Shown one piece after another: positions 1 through 4,998 of a DNA stretch of 7,007 bases; within the stretch, counting starts at the first letter, position 1, and each line of letters starts with the position of its first letter. This DNA comes from Dehalococcoidia bacterium (GTDB lineage Bacteria > Chloroflexota > Dehalococcoidia > JAENJB01), in assembly GCA_030690705.1 (NCBI GenBank), contig JAUYGE010000170.1:1-7007 (forward strand), in the 5' to 3' direction. A program made the translations under genes and the position numbers. The notes beneath the pieces are model-generated. The model saw only the letters and a program-made list of their open reading frames with translations, was not told the origin of the DNA and ran no database searches.

Positions 1-326
1 GAGCCGAAGTTGCCCTGACCGTCGACGAGCTGGTAGCGCATGCTGAACGGCTGGGCCAGGCGGACCATGGCCTCGTAGATCGGCGCATCTCCGTGGGGAT
101 GGTACTTACCCATGACCTCGCCCACGATGCGCGCGCTTTTCTTAAATGGACCTGTGGAGCGCAGGTCCAGCTCGTTCATCGAATGCAGGATGCGGCGCTG
201 CACCGGCTTGAGCCCATCCCTGACATCGGGCAAGGCCCGCGAAACGATAACGCTCATCGCGTAGTCGAGATAAGAGCTCCTCATCTCGTCTTCGATCTGG
301 ATGGGGCGGATAGTTCCTTCTACCAT
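1..326 (-). CDS. gyrA: DNA gyrase subunit A, N-terminal part (cut by window edge)
   Basis: This is the first 108 codons of the breakage-reunion subunit of DNA gyrase, the ATP-dependent topoisomerase that introduces negative supercoils. The translation begins [20 protein letters not shown] and continues with the family hallmarks [21 protein letters not shown] (residues 25-45), the helix-turn-helix segment around [18 protein letters not shown] (63-80) and LVDGQGNFG (100-108). The catalytic tyrosine lies beyond the window. The ATG at 326 is preceded by AAGGAG at 338-343, 11 nt away. The upstream TPR gene ends at 343, so its stop codon touches this ribosome binding site. At the two main quinolone-resistance positions the protein has Ala81 and Glu85, where E. 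coli has Ser83 and Asp87. ParC is an alternative, but the unbroken match to GyrA makes gyrase much more likely. Confidence 0.96.
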   Translation of the reverse strand, partial: MVEGTIRPIQIEDEMRSSYLDYAMSVIVSRALPDVRDGLKPVQRRILHSMNELDLRSTGPFKKSARIVGEVMGKYHPHGDAPIYEAMVRLAQPFSMRYQLVDGQGNFG

Positions 327-337
327 TGCTTTTCCAT

Positions 338-343
338 CTCCTT
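338..343 (-). promoter_or_regulatory. Ribosome binding site of gyrA
   Basis: AAGGAG on the minus strand, 11 nt upstream of the gyrA ATG. Its first base (343) is also the last base of the TGA stop codon of the upstream TPR gene. Translation ending on the TPR gene would therefore deliver ribosomes directly at the gyrA start. Confidence 0.6.
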
Positions 344-1182
344 CACTCATCTTCCTCTCCCTCTTCCCTCACCGGCGCCTCGAAGACGTTGGGCGGTCCC
401 TCCCCAAGTGATTCCTCCACGTGGCCCCCGGCCCCAACCTCCGTCTCCTCGGCGTATTCGTCCTCGTCCTCACCTTCCCCCCCCTGCTCGTATCTAATCA
501 TGCTGTCTCTCACATAAGGCCGGAAACCCTCCACCACCCGGGCAGGGAAAGAAGGACGCCCGGCCTGGACAGGATCGCGGAATACCTCCCTGATGACCAC
601 CTTCACTGCCCCCTGATTCAGACTGGCTATGGCCGCCGTGTACTTGTTGCCACCCTTCATCAGCTTGACCAGCCTGAGGCCGTGCTTTGATTCCACCGTG
701 CCCAGATACTCGCCCTGGCGGTTCACCACCACCAGGTTTGGTTTCTTTGTCTTCAGGACCACCTCGTCGCCCACCGCCATTCGCGCCACAATCTCTTTCG
801 GCGCCAGAAAGTTCAAGGCGACCACACCGACCTTGCCTTTCTCGCCGACAAACAGGTGCGGCGCCACCTTCCCTGTCTCCCCCCTCACCTCCTGTGCCAC
901 CTCTTTTACCACTGCCAGCCGGAGCAGGGTTTTCCTGGCGATGCCGTTAACGGGGTCGACCTCAAGCGCCTTTTCGTAGGCGGCTTTCGCCTCCCCGTAG
1001 CGGCCCAGCTCCATCAAGGCCCGCCCCAGACGGTTCAGGGCATCAACGTCGGTAGGGGCCGCCTCCAGTATGGACTGGTTGGCCGCCACCGCTTCTTCCC
1101 AGCGGCTGTCCATCGCCAGCGCGATGGCTTCCCTGGTACGTCCCCGTCTCAGCCTGGCTTTTTCTTCATCTTGATGAAGCAT
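343..1182 (-). CDS. TPR protein with acidic C-terminal tail, function unknown
   Basis: A 279-residue soluble protein in three visible parts. Residues about 14-80 form two tetratricopeptide repeats; the second (47-80) has the canonical pattern with [20 protein letters not shown] and a closing ALEVDP. Residues about 105-205 look like a mixed alpha/beta domain, with strands around [20 protein letters not shown] and [10 protein letters not shown] see a loose resemblance to HIRAN-type folds but cannot establish it. Residues 232-279 are a low-complexity tail rich in Glu and Asp, beginning [15 protein letters not shown]. There is no signal peptide or membrane segment. The ATG at 1182 follows GAGGT at 1193-1197 with 10 nt spacing. 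It lies 40 nt after the exporter gene and 16 nt before gyrA. TPRs suggest protein-protein contacts; the acidic tail could mimic nucleic acid or bind a basic partner, but no function can be assigned. Confidence 0.85.
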   Translation of the reverse strand: MLHQDEEKARLRRGRTREAIALAMDSRWEEAVAANQSILEAAPTDVDALNRLGRALMELGRYGEAKAAYEKALEVDPVNGIARKTLLRLAVVKEVAQEVRGETGKVAPHLFVGEKGKVGVVALNFLAPKEIVARMAVGDEVVLKTKKPNLVVVNRQGEYLGTVESKHGLRLVKLMKGGNKYTAAIASLNQGAVKVVIREVFRDPVQAGRPSFPARVVEGFRPYVRDSMIRYEQGGEGEDEDEYAEETEVGAGGHVEESLGEGPPNVFEAPVREEGEEDE

Positions 1183-1222
1183 AGAGAGTCATACCTCAAA
1201 AGTGGGCTTGCTCAGACCGACC

Positions 1223-2152
1223 TCACGGCCGGTCCTCTGGCTTAGAGCCCAGATTGCAGAACAGGGCTTCCGGATCACAGCAAGCTACGCATTCCATCTG
1301 CACTGTAGAGTGGGCGATGTGGAAACGCTCTGCCAGCATTTTCCGCACCTCGGCGGAAATCTGCTCCGCCTGACTCACCGGCACATCCTCCACCATCAGA
1401 TGACCACTGAGAAGGTTATAGCCCGGGGCAACACTCCATACATGGAGGTCGTGGACACCCTTTACCCTGGGAACTGCGGCGATGGCCAGCGCTATCTCTT
1501 GACTGTCCAGATGCTCCGGGGAAGCCTCGAGGATGATGGTCGTCCCCGCCTTGATCAGGCGCCAGGAGCCCGCCCCGACCACGACACCGATAGCGATGCT
1601 CACCACGGGGTCAATCCACTGGAGCCCCGTGAGCACGATAGCCACGCCACCCCCGATGACGCCAACGGAGGAGAGACTATCGCCCCAGGCATGCCAGAAG
1701 GCGCTCCGCACATTCAAATTCTGCCGGCTCTCAGAGCTGAGCCAGGCCACCACCAGCAGGTTCGCCATCAAGCCAACCGCCGCCACCACCATCATAAGCA
1801 AACCCTCCACCGGCTCCGGATTCCGTAAGCGTTGGAAAGCCCCATAGAAGATGCCCAAAGATACGGCCACCAGACTGAGTGCGTTGATGAGCGCCACGAT
1901 GATACCGATGCGATGATACCCATAGGTCATCCTGGCCGTAGCCGCCTTTTCCACTTGCCTCACCGCCCACCAGCTCAAGGCCAGCGCCACCAGGTCTGTC
2001 AACATGTGTCCGGCATCGCTCAGCAGGGCCAGGCTGTTGGACAGAATGCCTCCCACTACCTCCCCCACCAGAACGGCACCAGTCAGCAGCATAGCAAGCC
2101 TGAGCTTTCGCTCCGGCGCCGCATGTTGGTGTTGATGCGCGTGCAGAGTCAT
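1223..2152 (-). CDS. CDF-family cation (probably zinc) efflux transporter
   Basis: A 309-residue cation diffusion facilitator, which exports divalent metal from the cytoplasm in exchange for protons. The transmembrane domain (about 16-206) shows the two metal-binding motifs of the family: SDAGHMLTD in TM2, giving His49-xxx-Asp53, and WHAWGD in TM5, giving His154-xxx-Asp158. An HxxxD pair in both helices is the pattern of zinc/cadmium exporters such as ZitB, CzcD and ZnTs; YiiP-type proteins have DxxxD in TM2. Residues 210-285 form the cytoplasmic ferredoxin-like domain, with VKGVHDLHVWSV and HSTVQME. The N-terminus is His-rich (HAHQHQH, 4-10) and the C-terminus Cys-rich (C288, C291, C292, C299); both may bind metal. 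Length is normal. It starts 6 nt after the CoA-binding protein, with a weak AAGG ribosome site. The exact metal is inferred, so no gene symbol is given. Confidence 0.93.
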   Translation of the reverse strand: MTLHAHQHQHAAPERKLRLAMLLTGAVLVGEVVGGILSNSLALLSDAGHMLTDLVALALSWWAVRQVEKAATARMTYGYHRIGIIVALINALSLVAVSLGIFYGAFQRLRNPEPVEGLLMMVVAAVGLMANLLVVAWLSSESRQNLNVRSAFWHAWGDSLSSVGVIGGGVAIVLTGLQWIDPVVSIAIGVVVGAGSWRLIKAGTTIILEASPEHLDSQEIALAIAAVPRVKGVHDLHVWSVAPGYNLLSGHLMVEDVPVSQAEQISAEVRKMLAERFHIAHSTVQMECVACCDPEALFCNLGSKPEDRP

Positions 2153-2158
2153 TTAGGC

Positions 2159-2563
2159 TTAGCCTTCTCGCCGGAAGAGCTTCTCATGCTCTATCTTCAT
2201 ACAACGGTCCATGACCACTTTCAGGCCAGCCTTGCGGGCCTTCTCGGCGGCCTCGTCGTTCACTATCCCCAACTGCATCCAGACCGCCCTGGCCCCCACC
2301 TTTATCGCCTGGTCTACCACCGGGGGCACATCATCAGCCCGGCGAAATATGTCCACCACCTCGACCGGCTCCGGAATAGAAACCAGGTCCGGATAGCTCT
2401 TCTCTCCCAGGACCTCGGTCTCAGCCGGATTCACCGGGATGATCCGGTACCCCCTGGCCTTCAAGTAGCGCGCCACTCCGTGGCTTGGCCGGTCTTCCTT
2501 GGCCGAAAGCCCCACTATAGCAACAGTGCGGTAACTCTTCAATATCTCTTCTGTCGGTTCCAT
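2159..2563 (-). CDS. CoA-binding domain protein (YccU-like)
   Basis: A 134-residue single-domain Rossmann protein of the CoA_binding_2 family, to which E. coli YccU belongs. The visible family features are the nucleotide-binding loop VAIVGLSAKEDRPSHGVARY (residues 14-33), RGYRIIPVNP (37-46), VDIFRRADDV, AVWMQLGI and the C-terminal VVMDRCMKIEH. The domain corresponds to the CoA-binding part of succinyl-CoA synthetase alpha and of acyl-CoA ligases, but it lacks the catalytic domains. Its cellular role is not established in the family; a CoA-linked regulator or chaperone-like role is often guessed. The ATG at 2563 lies about 17 nt downstream of the start site predicted from a good promoter-like sequence, and the ribosome site is weak (AGGT at 2575-2578). 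It is probably the first gene of the unit that continues into the exporter and the TPR protein. Confidence 0.9.
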   Translation of the reverse strand: MEPTEEILKSYRTVAIVGLSAKEDRPSHGVARYLKARGYRIIPVNPAETEVLGEKSYPDLVSIPEPVEVVDIFRRADDVPPVVDQAIKVGARAVWMQLGIVNDEAAEKARKAGLKVVMDRCMKIEHEKLFRREG

Positions 2564-2586
2564 AGCCGTCCCGTACCTAACAGGCT

Positions 2587-2615
2587 ATTTTAGCTAAACG
2601 AATATCAAAAGGCAA
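2587..2615 (-). promoter_or_regulatory. Putative sigma70-type promoter for the CoA-binding protein/exporter unit
   Basis: On the minus strand a -35-like TTGCCT (2615-2610) is followed by exactly 17 nt and then a -10-like TAAAAT (2592-2587). These match the TTGACA/TATAAT consensus at 4 of 6 and 5 of 6 positions. Transcription would start near 2580, about 17 nt before the ATG at 2563. The stretch is visibly A/T-richer than its surroundings. It is a prediction from sequence alone, and no operator site was recognised. Confidence 0.45.
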
Positions 2616-2668
2616 AGCCGTTGTCAGTAGCTTTTTAGAGAGCGAACACCCTCCCGAACTGTCATTGC

Positions 2669-2683
2669 GAGGGCGAAGCCCTC
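2669..2683. repeat. Small perfect hairpin within a GTCATTGCGAG-type repeat fragment
   Basis: GAGGGC (2669-2674), the loop GAA, and GCCCTC (2678-2683) form a perfect 6-bp stem with a 3-nt loop. It sits in the motif GTCATTGCGAGGGCGAAG (from 2661), which resembles a widespread class of bacterial intergenic palindromes. It lies immediately left of the larger repeat at 2686 and looks like part of the same composite intergenic block. Confidence 0.6.
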
Positions 2684-2685
2684 AT

Positions 2686-2818
2686 TGTCATTCTGAGTTC
2701 GCGAAGCAGAACGAAGAATCCGCCCCCTTTCATTGAGGGGTGGATCCTTCGGCCTCCCGATGAAATCGGGATGGCCTCAGAGCCTGCCCTGAGTGGAACG
2801 AAGGGATGACATTTTCGG
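2686..2818. repeat. Palindromic intergenic repeat, copy 1 (TGTCATTCTGAG type)
   Basis: The element opens with TGTCATTCTGAG (2686-2697) and ends with GGATGACATTTTCGG (2804-2818), so its tips are inverted (TGTCAT/ATGACA). Inside are two hairpins. The first has 14-nt arms (2713-2726 with 2737-2750, one A-C mismatch and one G-T wobble) around a 10-nt loop. The second has GGCC plus a 7-bp stem (2755-2761 with 2765-2771), loop GAA, a single bulged T at 2772 and GGCC. Compared with copy 2 it carries an extra 24-nt segment (2781-2804) that looks like a shortened second version of the left arm (CTGAGT, then GGAACGAAG). It lies downstream of the cytochrome c stop codon. It encodes no plausible protein and resembles a REP or MITE-like non-autonomous element. 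Confidence 0.85.
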
Positions 2819-2827
2819 ATTGGCCCG

Positions 2828-3502
2828 TTAGGGGGCAGCGTCATGGCGGAGGGCGAGGAGGTAGCGGATGACCTTCTCAGCGGACTGCTCGTCAAGCTTG
2901 GCCATCTGACCGGTCATGACGGTAGCGAAGGTCACCAGGCCTTCATCGGCGGGGAACTTCTTCACCTGCTCTGCCGAGGGCAAAGCGTGACAGACGATAC
3001 AGGACTTCTCGGCGATGGACTTACCATCGAGCAATACCTGGCGCGGGGTAGATGGGTCGTAGCGGACGACTCCTGAGCCCTGCTTCGCGGCCGGAGGCGG
3101 AGCAGCGGGTGCCGGAACGTGGGCTGCCGCTTCATCCAGTAAGGAATCATTCCAGTTCTTGATAAAGGCGACCAGGTCGGAGAGTTCGTGGCTCTTCAAA
3201 GGGCCGCCATCCTCCTGGCCGAAGGCGGGCATGGGAGTGCCCGGCCTACCTCGAGAGACAATCTTGCGGATGACCTGCTCATCCAGGCGGGTGCCCTTGA
3301 GGGGCGGTCCCACCCTCCCCTCGCCACGGGCGCCATGGCAGACGGCACACGCCTTCAGGTATAGCTCAGCCCCTCTTCCTGCGGCCTCCCAAGTCTGCCT
3401 GGCAGCCGCAGCCTCTTGCCGGGCGGGCTCCGTTGCCCAGTAAAAGGGCACGAAGACCACTATGAAAAGGGTTAGCACCAGGCCGAGCGCGACTTTCTTC
3501 AC
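2828..3502 (-). CDS. Membrane-anchored dihaem cytochrome c of the Rieske/cytochrome b complex
   Basis: This protein carries two class-I-like c-type haem domains and probably receives electrons from the Rieske cluster outside the cytoplasmic membrane. Counting from a GTG start at 3502 (224 residues), VKKVALGLVLTLF opens an uncleaved membrane anchor (about 4-23). Haem site 1 is CAVCH (52-56), with likely axial Met91 in GTPMPAF. A Pro/Ala-rich linker (about 126-142) leads to haem site 2, CIVCH (168-172), with Met196 or Met200 as candidate axial ligand. The GTG start is preferred because GGGAG (3510-3514) lies 7 nt upstream and the product starts with the Lys-Lys expected before an anchor. An in-frame ATG at 3550 would add 16 residues and overlap the Rieske gene by 26 nt, but it has no visible ribosome site. 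Being last in the operon after the Rieske gene supports a cytochrome c1/f-like role, although it is not homologous to cytochrome f by eye. Confidence 0.9.
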   Translation of the reverse strand: MKKVALGLVLTLFIVVFVPFYWATEPARQEAAAARQTWEAAGRGAELYLKACAVCHGARGEGRVGPPLKGTRLDEQVIRKIVSRGRPGTPMPAFGQEDGGPLKSHELSDLVAFIKNWNDSLLDEAAAHVPAPAAPPPAAKQGSGVVRYDPSTPRQVLLDGKSIAEKSCIVCHALPSAEQVKKFPADEGLVTFATVMTGQMAKLDEQSAEKVIRYLLALRHDAAP

Positions 3503-3509
3503 TGGAAGG

Positions 3510-3514
3510 CTCCC
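3510..3514 (-). promoter_or_regulatory. Ribosome binding site favouring the GTG start of the cytochrome c gene
   Basis: GGGAG on the minus strand, 7 nt upstream of the GTG at 3502. It lies between the end of the Rieske gene (3525) and that GTG, which argues against the longer in-frame ATG at 3550. Confidence 0.5.
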
Positions 3515-3524
3515 ATCATTTGAC

Positions 3525-4058
3525 TCAAATACGTAGCGCCTGAGAAGCATTGAAGGCGGGCCGTTCGACTACCGTACCGGTATCCACCTTCACCTCTCCC
3601 CCCTCAATGGTGATAGGGAAAAGGTCGAGGGGCCGGGGGGCCGGCCCACCCTTCACCGTCCCGTAGCGGTCGAAGATGGAGGCATGGCAGGGACAATTGA
3701 ATCGCCCGCTAGATGCCAGGCCGTCCTCGCTCTGCTCGTCATCCCGCCAGGGTACCACGCACCCCAAATGAGTGCACTTACGGTAAATAGCGAGCAGCCC
3801 GGAGTCCACGCGGGAAAGATAGAAACGGGCCTCGGGGAAATAGACTATCGTGCCTACAGGGATGGCCTTAACCTCCGCCAGACTGCCCACGGTGACCTTG
3901 CCTCCGAAGGCGCCTACCTTAATCCTGGGCCAGAGCGAGGCTACCAGCCCGCCGGCCGCCTCCAGCAGAACCAGGCCGGTGGCGCCCCACCACAACCTCG
4001 ACAGGAACTGGCGCCGACTAAGAGCGGCAGTTTCCCCCGACTTCTTGTCCACAGTCAT
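3525..4058 (-). CDS. Rieske [2Fe-2S] iron-sulfur protein, Tat-targeted
   Basis: A 177-residue Rieske subunit, which takes one electron from quinol at the Qo site of cytochrome b and hands it to cytochrome c. Both cluster-binding boxes are intact: CTHLGC (Cys95, His97, Cys100) and CPCHAS (Cys122, Cys124, His125). Cys100 and Cys124 would form the usual disulfide. GGPAPRPLDLFPI (137-149) is the conserved Pro loop. The N-terminus carries a twin-arginine motif, SRRQFLSRLW (14-23), followed by a hydrophobic anchor (about 25-43), as expected for a cofactor-loaded protein exported by Tat and kept as a membrane anchor. The ATG at 4058 follows AGGAG (4068-4072) with 9 nt spacing. The next gene begins just beyond its stop. 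It is separated from the cytochrome b genes by a 193-bp gap containing repeat copy 2, and it follows cytochrome b in the operon, whereas in most bc operons the Rieske gene comes first. Confidence 0.97.
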   Translation of the reverse strand: MTVDKKSGETAALSRRQFLSRLWWGATGLVLLEAAGGLVASLWPRIKVGAFGGKVTVGSLAEVKAIPVGTIVYFPEARFYLSRVDSGLLAIYRKCTHLGCVVPWRDDEQSEDGLASSGRFNCPCHASIFDRYGTVKGGPAPRPLDLFPITIEGGEVKVDTGTVVERPAFNASQALRI

Positions 4059-4097
4059 GTCATCATGCTCCTAAAGCGAGGCTACCAAGCCACAAAC

Positions 4098-4112
4098 GTC
4101 ATTCTGAGTTCG
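4098..4112. repeat. Partial copy of the TGTCATTCTGAG repeat end
   Basis: GTCATTCTGAGTTCG at 4098-4112 occurs again identically at 4124-4138, 26 bp further on, where it starts full repeat copy 2. AATGAC at 4233-4238 lies beyond the right end of copy 2 and is complementary to the outer GTCATT. The full element may therefore sit nested inside the remains of another. Confidence 0.7.
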
Positions 4113-4122
4113 TCCCCCATTT

Positions 4123-4229
4123 TGTCATTCTGAGTTCGCAAAGCGGAACGAAGAATCCGCCCCCTTTCATTGAGGGGTGGATCCTTCGGCCTCCGCCTAC
4201 GGCGGATGGCCTCAGGATGACATTTTCGG
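4123..4229. repeat. Palindromic intergenic repeat, copy 2 (TGTCATTCTGAG type)
   Basis: Same orientation as the copy at 2686. The first 72 bases (4123-4194) match copy 1 (2686-2757) at 70 positions. Tips are inverted: TGTCATTCTGAG at 4123-4134 against CTCAGGATGACA at 4211-4222, one mismatch in 12. The following TTTTCGG is also shared with copy 1. The second hairpin here is GGCC, stem TCCGCC/GGCGGA (4192-4197 with 4201-4206), loop TAC, a bulged T at 4207, then GGCC. Its stem bases differ from copy 1, but pairing and bulge are kept. The element sits inside the operon, between the cytochrome b C-terminal gene and the Rieske gene. It may act as a processing or attenuation site, or simply be a tolerated insertion. 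It has no T-tract typical of an intrinsic terminator. Confidence 0.87.
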
Positions 4230-4251
4230 GGTAATGACAAATTCAGACAAA

Positions 4252-4998
4252 CTAAAAGGACAGCCCTCCCGGAGGCATATTCCAGGGCCAGATCAATCGC
4301 ATGCCCAGCCCACGGAAGAGGGTGCCGAAGAGAATAAGCACGATGTAGGTCACCACAAAGGCGGTGAAGAATCCAACCAGCACCTCACGGGTGTTCGGCC
4401 GCCACCGACGGATAATGAGATAGAGCAACACGGATAGCACCAGTATTATCCCCACGGGCACAACCACTCCCGGCATCCACCAGGGGTTGCTCACCAGAGA
4501 GCGGACCCGGACGAACTCATCAAAGAGCACCAGGGCCACAACCAGGACGAAGGCATAGACACCTGCCCACATGGCGAGGGTCTTACCCTTCTTGGAGGCA
4601 AACCAGACCCCGATGTCGCGCCGGTCCCGGTCGATATAAGGGATGGCCATTAAGAGGATGACCATCACGGTGGGTATAATGACGCCGGCGAGAGCCGGAT
4701 GCATATGCAGGAGCAGCTCCTGGAGATTCAAGAAATACCACGGCGCCTTGGCCGGGTTCTCGGTAACATCCGGATTAGCCAATTCACGCAGCGGAGCATT
4801 CATGAGATAGGACCAGACCAGCAGGAGAACAGTAGTACCCAGCATCAACAACACCTCGAGAATAAGGAGACGGGGCCAGGACGTCACCGTATCCTCGGGA
4901 CCTTTGTCCACCATCGGACTGGTGCCCTTCACCAGTTCCATCAGGCCATAGGTCTTGCGCGGGTCCTTGGGGAAAACCTCGTGTTGTGTTTCAGGCAT
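4252..4998 (-). CDS. Cytochrome b C-terminal subunit (subunit IV/PetD-like)
   Basis: A 248-residue membrane protein forming the C-terminal half of a split cytochrome b; with its partner it builds the quinol-oxidising Qo site. A soluble start (1-40) is followed by membrane segments at about 44-66, 99-120, 142-161, 177-197 and 207-228. That is two more than the three of chloroplast subunit IV and one more than helices E-H of a full-length cytochrome b. The Qo-site PEWY motif corresponds to APWY in NPAKAPWYFLNLQELL (81-96), so the glutamate is absent. The ATG at 4998 is chosen because GGAGG (5008-5012) lies 9 nt upstream and it overlaps the end of the N-terminal subunit gene by only 8 nt (ATGCCTGA). 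An in-frame ATG at 5058 would add 20 residues and extend deep into the preceding gene. Only the N-terminal partner carries haem ligands, as expected. Confidence 0.93.
   Translation of the reverse strand: MPETQHEVFPKDPRKTYGLMELVKGTSPMVDKGPEDTVTSWPRLLILEVLLMLGTTVLLLVWSYLMNAPLRELANPDVTENPAKAPWYFLNLQELLLHMHPALAGVIIPTVMVILLMAIPYIDRDRRDIGVWFASKKGKTLAMWAGVYAFVLVVALVLFDEFVRVRSLVSNPWWMPGVVVPVGIILVLSVLLYLIIRRWRPNTREVLVGFFTAFVVTYIVLILFGTLFRGLGMRLIWPWNMPPGGLSF

Noticed and set aside
1183..1222. Possible hairpin or terminator between the exporter and TPR genes (GACCG/CGGTC, 1213-1232)
   Set aside because: A 5-bp stem with a 10-nt loop partly inside the exporter's coding end, no T-run, and a ribosome site close behind; it could easily be chance.
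1202..2593. Plus-strand open frames opposite the CDF exporter and the CoA-binding protein
   Set aside because: Their translations are rich in His, Arg and Pro, as expected from the reverse complement of hydrophobic and GC-rich codons, and the opposite strand has well-matched families.
2686..2818. Intrinsic terminator after the cytochrome c gene
   Set aside because: The hairpins are strong, but no run of T follows any of them on the minus strand, so a Rho-independent terminator is not supported. Termination by other means is possible.
2662..2895. Minus-strand open frame running through repeat copy 1 into the cytochrome c gene
   Set aside because: Most of it is the palindromic repeat and the rest is out of frame with the cytochrome c; the translation is low-complexity with no recognisable family.
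4098..4229. CRISPR-like array from the repeated GTCATTCTGAGTTCG
   Set aside because: Only two adjacent copies with an 11-bp gap between them, internally palindromic, no set of equal spacers and no cas genes. It fits a palindromic intergenic repeat.
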